Assembly (NCBI GenBank): GCA_902500785.1
Contig: CABVRW010000007.1
Location: forward strand, 38,438-102,437
Reading direction: 5' to 3'
Length of the DNA stretch: 64,000 nt
Source: an uncultured Nitrospira sp.
Lineage (GTDB): Bacteria > Nitrospirota > Nitrospiria > Nitrospirales > Nitrospiraceae
Shown here: in pieces, positions 1 to 8,511 of the stretch
How positions within the stretch are numbered: position 1 is the stretch's first letter
Layout: each line of letters opens with the position of its first letter
The notes under the pieces: generated by a model
Told to the model about the DNA's origin: nothing
Databases searched by the model: none
Seen by the model: the letters and a program-made list of their open reading frames with translations, nothing else
Position numbers and translations under genes: made by a program

Positions 1-1
1 G

Positions 2-1015
2 AAGTTGTCCGCCGATGGAGGCACGATCGACGACCTGTCCTGGCAGAACTTCATCAAGGAAGTGTTTCTGGACAGCGAGACCTCGATCGGACTCATCAGC
101 ACTCCACCGGGGCCCTATCCCCAACAGGCCGTGGTGCCGCCGAGGGAAATGGCGCATATTCGAGATGAGGTCAACCGCCTGGCCGGTTCGCAACGGATGC
201 TGGCGCACGGTTTGGCGACGCCGCAACTGGGTTCCAAAGACTTAGAGTTTATGGCCATGCAGGCTGAAACTCTCAAGGTGGATGCCTGGAAGTGTTACAC
301 GGGCTCCTGTCCGGTGGGCTTTCAGCAGGGTTGGTGGATGGATGACGAGAAGATTGCCTACCCCATGCTGGAACAAGCGCGAAAGCTGAAAATCCCGCGC
401 ATCTGTGTCCACAAGGGCCTTCCGCTTGGTCCGGTCCCGGAGTACAACCATCCGCGCGATCTCATCAAGGCGGCCAAGGATTTCCCCGATCTGCAGTTTC
501 TGGTCTATCACTCCGGCCTGCTGACGTCGGCGTCGATCGACGAGACTTTCGCCAAGACCGGCGCCATCCCTTGGACGACGGAGTTCTGCCGGATGAAACA
601 GGCTGAGCCGTCCATTCAGAACATCCATATGGAGTTGGGCTCGACGTTCGGGCAGCTCGTGACGGCACATCCGGCGGTCTGCGCCCATTTGTTGGGGCAG
701 ATCATCCAGGCGTTTGGGGTCGACCATGTGTTGTGGGGGACCGATTCGATTTGGTCCGGCACGCCGCAGTGGCAGATCGAGGCCTTCCGTCGGTTCACCA
801 TCCCCGCCGAACTCATCGAGCGCGATCGTTACCAGCCGTTGACGCGCGAAGTGAAGGAGAAGATCTTCGGGTTGAACGGGGCGAAGCTTTTCGGCGTCGA
901 TGTGGGCGCAACGCGTAACGTCGTGCCATCCGACTATCTGGGACGCATTCGGATGAGTTACCTGGAGGAAGGTCCGGAGCCGAGCCATCGGTTATATGGG
1001 TGGGTACGCAGTTAG
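2..1015 (+). CDS. Amidohydrolase family protein (Amidohydro_2), 5' end cut by window edge
   Basis: Predicted metal-dependent hydrolase of the amidohydrolase 2 TIM-barrel family. The frame is open to the first base, so the N-terminus, including the usual first HxH metal motif, lies outside the window; the TTG at position 5 is only the first start-like codon. The visible part has family landmarks: a VHKG strand end near residue 136 (candidate metal His), a YHSG motif near residue 170, and a WGTDS motif near residue 245 that carries the likely catalytic or metal-binding Asp. Substrate unknown. A strong Shine-Dalgarno for the next gene follows 13 bases after the stop, so the two may be co-transcribed. 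The family is clear; the specific reaction is not. Confidence 0.8.
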   Translation, partial: KLSADGGTIDDLSWQNFIKEVFLDSETSIGLISTPPGPYPQQAVVPPREMAHIRDEVNRLAGSQRMLAHGLATPQLGSKDLEFMAMQAETLKVDAWKCYTGSCPVGFQQGWWMDDEKIAYPMLEQARKLKIPRICVHKGLPLGPVPEYNHPRDLIKAAKDFPDLQFLVYHSGLLTSASIDETFAKTGAIPWTTEFCRMKQAEPSIQNIHMELGSTFGQLVTAHPAVCAHLLGQIIQAFGVDHVLWGTDSIWSGTPQWQIEAFRRFTIPAELIERDRYQPLTREVKEKIFGLNGAKLFGVDVGATRNVVPSDYLGRIRMSYLEEGPEPSHRLYGWVRS

Positions 1016-1045
1016 ATCCTGTTGTGTTAAGGAGGCAGCCACATA

Positions 1046-1729
1046 ATGAAGTGTGAGATTTTGTATCCCGGTGCATTTCCGATGGTGCGTGTGTATTTGA
1101 ACGAAGCCGAGACGGTGAAGGCCGAATCCGGTGCCATGGTGGCGGCGTCGCCGACGATCGACATTGAGAGCAAGATGGAGGGCGGCTTCCTCGGAGCGTT
1201 GTCGCGGAAGATGCTGAGCGGTGAAAAGTTTTTCTTTCAAACGCTGCGGGCCAGCCGCGGAGCGGGAGAGGTGCTTTTGGCCCCGACGGTACCAGGCGAG
1301 ATCGTGCTGTTGGACCTCGACGGCGTGAATGAATACATGGTGCAGAAGGATGGATTTCTGGCCGGCGCGGAGGGTGTGAAGATCGAAAGCAAGATGCAAA
1401 GTTTCACGCGGGGGTTACTGGGCGGGGAAGGGTTTTTTATTCTGAAAATCGGCGGGAGCGGTCAGCTGATCCTCAACAGTTTCGGCGCGATTCATAAAAT
1501 CGAGCTCAAACCGAATGAAGAGTATATCGTCGACAACAGCCATCTGGTCGCCTGGACTTCCACCACCACGTACAATATCGAAAAGGCTTCCTCCGGCTGG
1601 ATCGCCAGCCTGACGTCGGGTGAAGGGCTGGTGTGCCGTTTTCGTGGCCCCGGCGTCGTCTACATCCAAAGCCGAAATCCCGGCAGCTTTGGGAATTGGA
1701 TCAGACAATTCATCCCGGTGTCGGAATAG
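1046..1729 (+). CDS. AIM24 / TIGR00266 family protein
   Basis: A 227-residue protein of the AIM24 family, an all-beta fold related to mitochondrial AIM24. Its biochemical role in bacteria is not established. The sequence shows the typical repeated beta segments: an ESGAMVA motif near residues 30-36, a GGEGFF motif near residue 130, and a VDNSHLVAW motif near residues 160-170. No signal peptide or membrane helix is visible, so it is probably cytoplasmic or peripherally membrane-associated. The start is supported by an AAGGAGG Shine-Dalgarno at 1029-1035. It follows the amidohydrolase gene closely and is followed by an intergenic inverted repeat. Confidence 0.85.
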   Translation: MKCEILYPGAFPMVRVYLNEAETVKAESGAMVAASPTIDIESKMEGGFLGALSRKMLSGEKFFFQTLRASRGAGEVLLAPTVPGEIVLLDLDGVNEYMVQKDGFLAGAEGVKIESKMQSFTRGLLGGEGFFILKIGGSGQLILNSFGAIHKIELKPNEEYIVDNSHLVAWTSTTTYNIEKASSGWIASLTSGEGLVCRFRGPGVVYIQSRNPGSFGNWIRQFIPVSE

Positions 1730-1730
1730 C

Positions 1731-1851
1731 GGCTGGTGAAAATGCTCGTGCACTTCGTTCTCGGCTCACGACAAATCCTCAACGTACCCCCGAGGGTACG
1801 CTTCCGGTTTGCGTTCACCTGCGGCCTCGTTCACAACCATTTTGATCAGCC
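1731..1851. repeat. Imperfect terminal-inverted-repeat element (copy A)
   Basis: The ends form a 14-base inverted repeat, GGCTGGTGAAAATG at 1731-1744 and CATTTTGATCAGCC at 1838-1851, matching at 12 of 14 positions. The centre holds a perfect 7-bp hairpin, CGTACCC-CCGA-GGGTACG, at 1783-1800. The order of parts (outer inverted repeat, GAGAACGA-like block, central GTACG hairpin, GCGGCCT-like block) matches the element at 19573-19760 read in the opposite direction. It fills the gap between the AIM24 and M48 genes and may fold into a long RNA or DNA hairpin. It is non-coding as far as I can see. Confidence 0.6.
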
Positions 1852-1866
1852 TCAAGATCGCATCCG

Positions 1867-3000
1867 ATGAACCTAGCCTCCAACGCTCTTTGCTTCGGTG
1901 ATGGCTTGCCGGCGACCGGCGCGCCTTGCCATGTCACGGTGTCGGCAGATGGCCTGCGCATGGGACCGGTCAAGGGTTCACAGCTCAGCGAAGAATCCGT
2001 GGCCTTTGTCGGCATGTCGGTCACGGCCGGGGGGTTGGATCATGATCAGTTGGTGGTGTCGTGGGGAGGGGGCACCTCGGCCCGGACGGTCTATCTAAAA
2101 GAACCCGCCCTGATCATTGCCTTCCGTCGCGCGGCTCCGCCTACGTTGCTGGCGCATCTTGAGCGGGCGGCTGAGCAGGTGCGGCGTGCGCGCCACAGCC
2201 ATCGGGCCTGGTGGGGCAGCGCCGTGGGAGTGGTGGTCGGATTGGGGCTGCTGCTGTGGTTCGGCTCCGATCTGATCATCGAATGGGCGGTCGCCAGGAT
2301 TCCCGTCCAGTGGGAACAGACGCTCGGCGAAACGGTCTACCAGGACTTCTTGTCCAAGGAAACGGTGCTCAAGGAAGGTCCGGCCGTCAGTGCGGTTCAA
2401 GAAATGACCCAGCGCATGACGGCTCAGATTCCCAACAACCCCTACACGTTCCGGGTGTCGGTGGTGCAGAGCCCGGTCGTGAATGCCTTCGCGTTGCCTG
2501 GAGGCTATGTCGTGGTGTTCACTGGTTTGATGAAAAAGGCGGAGAGCGGCGAAGAAGTCGCGGGAGTGTTGAGTCATGAATTGAACCATGTGTTGCAGCG
2601 ACATGGGATGGAACGCATGGTGAAAATGCTGGGGTTAGCCGCGGTGGTGAGCATTCTGTCAGGCGATCAGCAGGGCCTCATCGGGCTGGCCAGGCAGCTG
2701 GGTTTGGAGTTGGCCACGTTGAAGTTCGGCCGTGAACAGGAGTCGGAGGCGGATGTCACAGGCATTCGGCTCCTGTCTGACGCACGCATCGCGCCGGACG
2801 GCATGATTCATTTTTTTGAACGTCTTTCGGAAACAGATCAGGCCCGTGTGGAGCTCTTCTCCACCCATCCGATGAGTGCGGATCGTGCGAAACGGTTGAA
2901 CGCGGAATTAGCGGCGTTGCCAAAACAGACTCCCGAACCGTTCACCTTTGACTGGAAGACCGTCCAGAATTCGTTGCCCGCGTCTGAGCCAAAGAAATAA
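1867..3000 (+). CDS. M48 family membrane metallopeptidase
   Basis: A 377-residue zinc protease of the M48 (Ste24/HtpX/BepA) group. An N-terminal domain of about 110 residues is followed by one membrane helix near residues 119-140, then the peptidase domain. The zinc site is visible as HELNH near residue 238, with the third ligand in the ESEAD motif near residue 297. An STHP motif near residue 335, typical of M48C/LoiP-BepA-like enzymes, is also present. It likely acts on the periplasmic side in quality control of envelope proteins. The start lacks a strong Shine-Dalgarno and is the first ATG after the inverted repeat. The stop overlaps the next gene's first possible start by one base (TAATG). 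Confidence 0.9.
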   Translation: MNLASNALCFGDGLPATGAPCHVTVSADGLRMGPVKGSQLSEESVAFVGMSVTAGGLDHDQLVVSWGGGTSARTVYLKEPALIIAFRRAAPPTLLAHLERAAEQVRRARHSHRAWWGSAVGVVVGLGLLLWFGSDLIIEWAVARIPVQWEQTLGETVYQDFLSKETVLKEGPAVSAVQEMTQRMTAQIPNNPYTFRVSVVQSPVVNAFALPGGYVVVFTGLMKKAESGEEVAGVLSHELNHVLQRHGMERMVKMLGLAAVVSILSGDQQGLIGLARQLGLELATLKFGREQESEADVTGIRLLSDARIAPDGMIHFFERLSETDQARVELFSTHPMSADRAKRLNAELAALPKQTPEPFTFDWKTVQNSLPASEPKK

Positions 3001-3500
3001 TGCTGGGGGAGGAGATGCGCATCGGGGTGGTCTCGGATACGCATGGATTGTTTGATCCGGCGATCGCTCGACACTTGGCCGGAGTCGATCACATTTTCCA
3101 CGCCGGAGATATCGGCCACAGCGATGTCGTCGAGCAGCTTGTCAGGATTGCTCCAGTCACAGCCGTATCCGGCAACGTGGATGGATTCGAGGCGAGCGGG
3201 TTTCCTGTGGAGCAAGTAATCGAATTGGCGGGTCATCGGGTTGCCGTGTATCACCGGCTGTATGAAGGGGGCCGGCTCACGCGCGCCGGTGCCGAGTTCC
3301 TCGCGCGCACGCGCCCATCTATCTGTGTGTATGGGCATACCCACCAGCCGAAGGTCGAGTGGAAGGATGGAGTGTTGCTGTTCAATCCCGGCTCTGCCGG
3401 ACCGAAACGGTTTCACCTGCCGCGCGCCATCGGCATATTGCTGTTCAGCAATGACACGGTCGAGCCGAAGCACATCATGTTGGCCGATCGGGCGGAATGA
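3000..3500 (+). CDS. YfcE/MJ0936-type metallophosphoesterase
   Basis: A small phosphodiesterase of the calcineurin-like superfamily. All the dimetal motifs are visible in order: DTHG near residues 13-16, GDIG near 37-40, GNVD near 57-60, GHTHQ near 112-116 and NPGS near 128-131. The family hydrolyses phosphodiesters in vitro; the natural substrate is uncertain. The first ATG at 3000 overlaps the M48 stop, but an internal ATG at 3015 gives a more usual N-terminus (MRIGVVSDTHG). The GGGGAGGAG just before 3015 is very close to that start, so either may be used. It is translationally coupled to the M48 gene. Confidence 0.88.
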   Translation: MLGEEMRIGVVSDTHGLFDPAIARHLAGVDHIFHAGDIGHSDVVEQLVRIAPVTAVSGNVDGFEASGFPVEQVIELAGHRVAVYHRLYEGGRLTRAGAEFLARTRPSICVYGHTHQPKVEWKDGVLLFNPGSAGPKRFHLPRAIGILLFSNDTVEPKHIMLADRAE

Positions 3501-3529
3501 CGGGCGCAGGCGAACGCGGGATTTTTTGC

Positions 3530-3558
3530 TCTACATGACCGAGAGCGTTGGCTATAAT
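3530..3558 (+). promoter_or_regulatory. Candidate sigma70 promoter for the DUF3015-DUF4105 genes
   Basis: A perfect -10 box TATAAT lies at 3553-3558 with a partial -35 box TCTACA at 3530-3535, spaced by 17 bases. It sits 70 bases upstream of the Shine-Dalgarno-supported start at 3629. A start at 3548 for the downstream gene would lie upstream of this -10 box, which argues against that longer reading frame. Confidence 0.55.
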
Positions 3559-3628
3559 GCGGGAGGTTCTTATATCAATGGGTAGTCGATCGGGCGGAGT
3601 CATTCACTTGTTTAAAGGAGGAGGACTT

Positions 3629-4138
3629 ATGCTGAGACAAGTTATCGTCGCGTTGGGTGTGGTCGCGGTTGTGTCACAGGCCGGGCTGGCCATGGCCGCC
3701 AATCCTGATACCGGACCAGGTTGTGGTCTGGGGAAGTTGGCGTGGGCGGATTATAAGAATCAGAAGAACATCGCGCCGCAGGTCATGATGGCCACCACCA
3801 ACGGCACGTTTGGGAGCGGTACGTTCGGCATCAGCTCCGGAACGTCGGGCTGCACGAACGATGGACAGGTCATGGCGGATCAGAAGACCACGATGTTTGC
3901 GCTGTTGAACTTTGAGAATTTGACCCAAGAGATGGCGCAGGGAAAGGGTGAGCATTTGGCCTCCTTAGCTGCGCTGATGGGGATTCCGGACGAGCAGCAC
4001 CCGGCGTTTTTCGCCTTGACTCAAGAGCGTTATACGGCGATGGTTCAAGCAGGTGAAACCTCGTCGGTCGCCTTAGTGAAGACGTTGAATGACGCGGTTT
4101 CCAAGAGCCCCGTCCTCGCCCAAGTCGTCAACCGCTAA
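3629..4138 (+). CDS. DUF3015 family exported protein
   Basis: A 169-residue protein matching the DUF3015 family of unknown function. It has a signal peptide of about 23 residues (LRQVIVALGVV..., cleavage after AMA-A), then the family hallmarks GCGLG, a TTNGTFGS... segment with repeated TFGISSGTSGC, and a conserved alpha-helical tail. Two cysteines in the mature N-terminal part could form a disulfide. The start at 3629 is chosen because AAAGGAGGAGG lies just upstream; the open frame extends to 3548, but that part would precede the promoter -10 box. The DUF4105 gene begins two bases after the stop, so the two are almost certainly co-transcribed and both act in the envelope. Confidence 0.88.
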   Translation: MLRQVIVALGVVAVVSQAGLAMAANPDTGPGCGLGKLAWADYKNQKNIAPQVMMATTNGTFGSGTFGISSGTSGCTNDGQVMADQKTTMFALLNFENLTQEMAQGKGEHLASLAALMGIPDEQHPAFFALTQERYTAMVQAGETSSVALVKTLNDAVSKSPVLAQVVNR

Positions 4139-4140
4139 TT

Positions 4141-6096
4141 ATGTCAGGGCTCCGGTCAATGACCGGGGCCCTGTTCTCTGCTCCGTTTCCGATCGTGCAC
4201 ATCCTATCGTTCCTGCTGGTCGGTCTTTTCCTGGCGACCCCTGTCGCGGCGGAAGACGCATCCACGTCGTATCTGTCGCAACTCCTTCAACAGGCTCGCC
4301 GGGATCAATTGGCTGATGCGCGTGACTGGCATCTCCTGCTGCACTATCGCGCCAATCTGTTCGGCGGCTATACGAGTGAGCAGGATGACCCCGGATTCTT
4401 TCTTGCGCCGGACGGCAAAACCGATCCCCAAGCAGAACTCGATGCGACGCTGAGACAGTTTTTTTCGTCAGATCTCGTCGGTCGCTCCAAGCAACCGGCG
4501 CAATGCGCGTTTGTCGCGCGGTATGCCTGGCTGACGGAGCGTCTGAACGTTGATCCGACTCGGCTCTCTCCCATGGGCTGCGCGCGGTTCGAGCGTTGGA
4601 TCGAAGAGTTTCATGCCCGATCCATCACGCTCGTCTTCCCGTCGGCCTTCATGAACAATCCGGCCTCGATGTTCGGCCATACCTTGCTACGGGTCGATCA
4701 GGAAGGGCAGACGCCGCAGACCCGCATTCTGGCCTATACCATCAATTACGCGGCTGATGTGCCGCCCGAGGAAGGCCTCGCCTATCCTGTGCGCGGCATT
4801 TTCGGCAGCTATCGAGGCTATTTCTCGACCATTCCCTATTACCTGAAGGTGCAGGAATACCGGGACATTGAAAATCGCGACATCTGGGAATACCGGCTGA
4901 ATTTTGACGAGCGACAGATCCGCCGGCTCCTCATGCATGCCTGGGAACTCGGCAATGCCTCGTTTGATTATTTTTTCTTCAAGGAGAATTGCTCCTACCA
5001 CTTGTTGTCGTTGTTGGAATATGCGGACCCGTCGCTGCATCTGACCGATCAGTTTCTGTTCTGGACCGTTCCGGCCGACACCGTTCGACTGCTCGCGGCC
5101 CAGCCTGGTTTGGTCAGCGATATCGCATTTCGTCCCTCCCGCGTGACACTCATTCGCCGCAAGCGCGAGCTGCTGTCGGAATCCGAACAGGGGCTGGTGA
5201 AGCGCTTGGTGCGTGATGCTTCGGCCAGTCAGTCGGAAGAGGTGCGAGCGTTGCCGTTGCCCCGGCAAGCGTTCGTGCTGGATGTGGCCTCCGACTATGT
5301 GCGTTATACCGGCGAACGTGACGAGGACCTGGCTGTCGTTTCGAGAGAGCGGAACCGGCAGATTTTGACCGCACGGAGTCTGTTGCGGATTCCCTCGAAA
5401 GATCTCACGATTCTCCCGTTCGCCATGCAGCCTGAGCTGGGCCACAAGACATCCCGCGTGACGGTGGGCGGTGGTTGGCGCAATGACGACACCTTTGAAG
5501 AGCTCAGCGTGCGGGCCGGCTACCATGATCTACTCGATCCTGAGCCGGGATACACGCCGAATGCGCAGATTGAGCTCGGGTCGATCAGCCTGCGGCACTA
5601 CAACCGGGCCGATCAGACGCGGATCGAACGGGCCACCTTGGTAAATGTGTTGTCGCTGTCACCGATCGACAATCTGTTTTACGCGCCATCATGGAAATTG
5701 AACGTGGGGATGCAGACGATCACGCATCGTGGATGCCGACTGTGCAGCAACGGGCTGTTCAACGGCGGGATCGGTGCTGCAACCGAAACGCATTTGCTTC
5801 GTCGTGAGGTCTGGTTCGCGTTTGCCGAAGTGGAGGGGAACTACAGCCGGGCCTATGAGGAGCGGCATCGTGTCGGAGGGGGTGCGTCGGTAGGGCTCTA
5901 TGCCGACCTCGCCGAGCGGTGGCGGCTATTGGCCTCGACCAGTTACTTGCGGTATGCGTTGGGGGATCGATCCGACGATGTTCGTTGGTCGGTGGGGCAG
6001 CGGTATACGCTCGCGCAGAATTGGGCGCTTCGCTTGGAGTATAGCCATCGCGACGATGACAACGATGTGCTGTTCACCGTGCAGGCGTTCTTTTAG
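4141..6096 (+). CDS. DUF4105 (Lnb N-terminal-like) envelope protein with C-terminal beta-barrel-like region
   Basis: A 651-residue exported protein. It has an N-terminal hydrophobic signal near residues 18-38, followed by a DUF4105 domain. The domain shows its typical segments: FPSAFMNNPASMFGHT near residues 164-180, ENCSYHLL near residue 283, and the Cys-containing AQCAF and MGCARF motifs. The family name derives from the N-terminal region of lacto-N-biosidase, and a cysteine-protease-like (NlpC/P60-related) fold has been proposed. The last 220 residues alternate hydrophobic and polar residues and end in VQAFF, as outer-membrane beta-barrels do. Start spacing to DUF3015 is two bases. Enzymatic activity is unproven. 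Confidence 0.85.
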   Translation: MSGLRSMTGALFSAPFPIVHILSFLLVGLFLATPVAAEDASTSYLSQLLQQARRDQLADARDWHLLLHYRANLFGGYTSEQDDPGFFLAPDGKTDPQAELDATLRQFFSSDLVGRSKQPAQCAFVARYAWLTERLNVDPTRLSPMGCARFERWIEEFHARSITLVFPSAFMNNPASMFGHTLLRVDQEGQTPQTRILAYTINYAADVPPEEGLAYPVRGIFGSYRGYFSTIPYYLKVQEYRDIENRDIWEYRLNFDERQIRRLLMHAWELGNASFDYFFFKENCSYHLLSLLEYADPSLHLTDQFLFWTVPADTVRLLAAQPGLVSDIAFRPSRVTLIRRKRELLSESEQGLVKRLVRDASASQSEEVRALPLPRQAFVLDVASDYVRYTGERDEDLAVVSRERNRQILTARSLLRIPSKDLTILPFAMQPELGHKTSRVTVGGGWRNDDTFEELSVRAGYHDLLDPEPGYTPNAQIELGSISLRHYNRADQTRIERATLVNVLSLSPIDNLFYAPSWKLNVGMQTITHRGCRLCSNGLFNGGIGAATETHLLRREVWFAFAEVEGNYSRAYEERHRVGGGASVGLYADLAERWRLLASTSYLRYALGDRSDDVRWSVGQRYTLAQNWALRLEYSHRDDDNDVLFTVQAFF

Positions 6097-6296
6097 CGCG
6101 CCTGCACGGCCAGGTCGGACATTCCACTCGATTCGGACGGTGCGTTTCTGGTTCAGGGGAGAAGCACATCGTCGCGCTGGGTCTTGGCCTCACCTGTTGA
6201 GACGACTCATCAACGGTGCTGTCGTGGCAGGACCATATGGCCCTAGGGTTTGTACGGTCTGGTTCGCAGGCTATCGATCGCGAACCAGCTTGGCGA

Positions 6297-6325
6297 TTGA
6301 CAAGCCTCGAGAGGTTACCTATACT
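6297..6325 (+). promoter_or_regulatory. Near-consensus sigma70 promoter upstream of the TRL lipoprotein gene
   Basis: A perfect -35 box TTGACA (6297-6302), a 17-base spacer and a -10 box TATACT (6320-6325). The 306-base gap 6097-6402 otherwise holds no gene that I can support. The palindrome-like CTCGAGAGG occurs twice, in the promoter spacer at 6307-6315 and again just before the Shine-Dalgarno near 6386-6394, so an operator function is possible. Confidence 0.7.
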
Positions 6326-6402
6326 CCGCCCACAGTAGAACCCCCCAATGCTATGGGCATAGTTGGGAGAGTCCTTAACCATAACCTCGAGAGGGAGGCA
6401 TT

Positions 6403-6729
6403 ATGAAGAAGTTGACCGCGTTGTGTTCCTTGACTTTGATCGGCGCCGCATATCTCAGCCTCACGGGCTGTCAGATCGTCGCGTCTCCGATGCTGGGTGG
6501 TATCTACACCGAAGTGAAGTATGGTGATACGGCGACAGACCATGCCACTGCCACGAAAGAGGGCAAAGCCTGCGGCACGTCCATCCTGGGCTGGGTAGCA
6601 ACGGGTGATGCCAGCGTCTCGGCGGCGAAAGCGGCCGGCGGAATCACCACGGTGGCGTCCGTCGATCATACGGCCAAAAACATTCTCGGTATTATCGGCG
6701 AATGGTGCACGGTCGTGAAGGGCAGCTGA
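6403..6729 (+). CDS. TRL-like family lipoprotein
   Basis: A 108-residue lipoprotein. The signal peptide ends in a lipobox-like LTGC with the lipidated Cys at residue 23. The mature part is a TRL-like domain: a GKACGTSILGWVATGDASVS segment followed by AAKAAGGITTVASVDH, which the family normally carries. The function of TRL proteins is unknown; some lie near tRNA-Leu genes, giving the name, but no tRNA is seen here. GGGAGG at 6393-6398 precedes the ATG, a near-consensus promoter lies upstream and a strong terminator follows, so this is probably a monocistronic, well-expressed gene. Confidence 0.85.
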   Translation: MKKLTALCSLTLIGAAYLSLTGCQIVASPMLGGIYTEVKYGDTATDHATATKEGKACGTSILGWVATGDASVSAAKAAGGITTVASVDHTAKNILGIIGEWCTVVKGS

Positions 6730-6750
6730 GCCTCGTTTCTATTCTTCCCA

Positions 6751-6792
6751 AAAAGGGTCTTCGGGATTCATCCCGAAGACCCTTTTTCTTTC
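6751..6792 (+). terminator. Strong intrinsic terminator
   Basis: A perfect 16-bp stem (6751-6766 paired with 6771-6786) closes a TTCA loop and is followed by a T-rich tail (CTTTTTCTTTC). It lies 20 bases after the TRL gene stop. Because the stem starts with AAAA and ends in TTTT, it could also terminate transcription from the other strand. Confidence 0.9.
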
Positions 6793-6830
6793 TTCGTTCC
6801 CCTGCTCCCGCATGGTACGGTACGACGTGT

Positions 6831-7463
6831 ATGTGGCTTCCCATCGTCGTCGGTCTTCTCTTCGGCTCGCTGTGGGCCCCGCTCTCAGCCGGAAGCGTAG
6901 AATTCGGGGATATTGACCTCAGCTTTTATGCGCTGGGAAGCTGGCCACGGGACCAGCCCATCTACATCCAGGGGGCGACGGTCGACGCCTCGATGAAACC
7001 GGGAGCCGGCGCGGGCATCAAGGTGGGGCTGTTTCCGCATGTCACGAAGAACATGCTCGGGCTTGAACTCGATTCATCCGTACATGGCGGAGCGCTGTCG
7101 TTTTTGAATAATGCGAACGGCCGCAACAACGGGATCGGCCATTCGAATCTGCTGGTTCTGAATACGATGTTTAACCTGGTGCTGCGGTATCCCGGCGAGA
7201 CGTTAGCTCCGTATGTGGGTATCGGTGCCGGGTGGTCTCAGGGCACGTTGCTCAGTCCGAATATTCGCGGGCGAGACGACAAGGATTTTGAATCCGCGCG
7301 CGCATTCGGTCACCAGTACCTGGCCGGAGCTCAAATCATGGTCGGTCCGAAGGTATATGTCTTCGGAGAGTACCGGTATTTTGCCGCCAACTACCATTGG
7401 GAAGGTTTGGCGGTGGATTTTCGGGCGCACTACGGTCTGGTCGGGGTTGGGCTGCGGTTCTAA
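6831..7463 (+). CDS. Outer-membrane beta-barrel protein
   Basis: A 210-residue predicted small outer-membrane barrel. A signal peptide covers about residues 1-20 (LPIVVGLLFGSLWAPLSAG). The mature part consists of alternating amphipathic strands with glycine- and aromatic-rich turns, including APYVGIGAGWSQG near residue 123 and VFGEYRYFAANYHW near residue 180. The C-terminal residue is Phe (GVGLRF), the usual signal for BAM-dependent insertion. It resembles the OmpA-transmembrane/OmpW-like barrel group, but a specific family cannot be assigned. The ATG at 6831 is preferred because the longer open frame would begin inside the TRL gene and cross its terminator. Confidence 0.75.
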   Translation: MWLPIVVGLLFGSLWAPLSAGSVEFGDIDLSFYALGSWPRDQPIYIQGATVDASMKPGAGAGIKVGLFPHVTKNMLGLELDSSVHGGALSFLNNANGRNNGIGHSNLLVLNTMFNLVLRYPGETLAPYVGIGAGWSQGTLLSPNIRGRDDKDFESARAFGHQYLAGAQIMVGPKVYVFGEYRYFAANYHWEGLAVDFRAHYGLVGVGLRF

Positions 7464-7546
7464 CAGGTGCGGAAAAAGTCCGGCGCATGAGCTGATCGCA
7501 GCGTCTTGCGCCACAATCGAGTTTTTTCATAGTCTGCTAATCTGGG

Positions 7547-8308
7547 ATGAGTTTGCTCGATCAATTCTTCGTCTATCATCCGCACCCGTGGGAGGAAGGC
7601 GATTGGTCCACGGTCGGTGGGGTGCCCTTGGAGGATGTCTGGTTTCAGGCTGCCGACGGGACGAAGCTGTTCGGATGGTATGCGGAGCAGTCTGCCGCTT
7701 CTGCGGTCCTGCTGTGGTGCCACGGCAATGCCGGCAATATGACCCACCGGCTGGAGAATCTTCGGGCCTTGTATCGGCTGGGTCTTTCGATTTTTCTCTT
7801 CGACTATCGAGGGTATGGAAAGAGTCATGGGCGTCCCTCGGAAAACGGGCTCTATCAGGATGCGATCGGGGCCTATGACTACCTCACTCGTGTTCGTCGC
7901 ATCAGGCCGGACCGGTTGGTGATTTTCGGTCGCTCGTTGGGCGGGGCGGTGGCTGGAGAACTGGCGATGCAGCGACCGGCTACGGGTCTGTTGCTGGAAT
8001 CCTGTTTTCCTTCCATCGAAGCGGTCGCTCGGTATCATTACTTGGGGTTGCCCCTGCATTGGCTGTTGGGTGCCACGTTTCGATTGCAGGACCGGCTTCC
8101 GCACCTGTCTCTTCCCAAACTCTTCGTTCATGGAGATCGTGACGACATCATTCCGATGGAGTTGGGGCAACAGGTGTTTGCCCTCGCGAGGCCTCCCAAG
8201 GAGTTCTACGCCGTGCGCGGGGCCGATCACAATGATGTGCCGACGGTCGGAGGACGGGCGTATTTTGCGAGATTGTCCGCCTTCGTCTCCACAACGCTCG
8301 CTCGGTGA
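7547..8308 (+). CDS. Alpha/beta hydrolase, BEM46/YfhR-like
   Basis: A 253-residue serine hydrolase of the alpha/beta-hydrolase fold. Visible elements are the oxyanion-hole motif HGNAGN near residues 59-64, DYRGYGKS near 85-92, the nucleophile elbow GRSLGG near residues 127-132 (Ser catalytic), the acid in HGDRDDIIP near 190-198, and the catalytic His in GADHND near 225-230. No signal peptide is clear, though residues 150-170 contain a hydrophobic stretch. Substrate unknown; relatives are esterases or membrane-associated hydrolases. It sits downstream of the outer-membrane barrel gene with an 83-base gap, probably with its own promoter. Confidence 0.85.
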   Translation: MSLLDQFFVYHPHPWEEGDWSTVGGVPLEDVWFQAADGTKLFGWYAEQSAASAVLLWCHGNAGNMTHRLENLRALYRLGLSIFLFDYRGYGKSHGRPSENGLYQDAIGAYDYLTRVRRIRPDRLVIFGRSLGGAVAGELAMQRPATGLLLESCFPSIEAVARYHYLGLPLHWLLGATFRLQDRLPHLSLPKLFVHGDRDDIIPMELGQQVFALARPPKEFYAVRGADHNDVPTVGGRAYFARLSAFVSTTLAR

Positions 8309-8511
8309 AGGATGGAGAGACGCTTCGTACCATCTGTGTTTTTTCTGGTCAGGATCGGCTCGCTTGGTATGATGCGTGACGGAGGGAGAGCATGCGCGTT
8401 TGATCCTGTGGTCAGCGCGAGGCGTCCCCACCTGGCAGCTATCCGTATATTCTGGTAGAGTGCGTCCGCTCGCCGCCTGGTAGAGATGCGGCGGTTGAGT
8501 CGAATAAGGGA

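Noticed and set aside
3548..3628. Longer N-terminus for the DUF3015 protein
   Set aside because: It would start upstream of the TATAAT box at 3553-3558 and place the signal peptide 27 residues from the N-terminus; the start at 3629 has a strong Shine-Dalgarno.
8471..8493. Short hairpin CGCCGC...GCGGCG upstream of the MlaA gene
   Set aside because: Only six base pairs, no T-run, and it is not placed as a terminator of the hydrolase gene; too weak to call.
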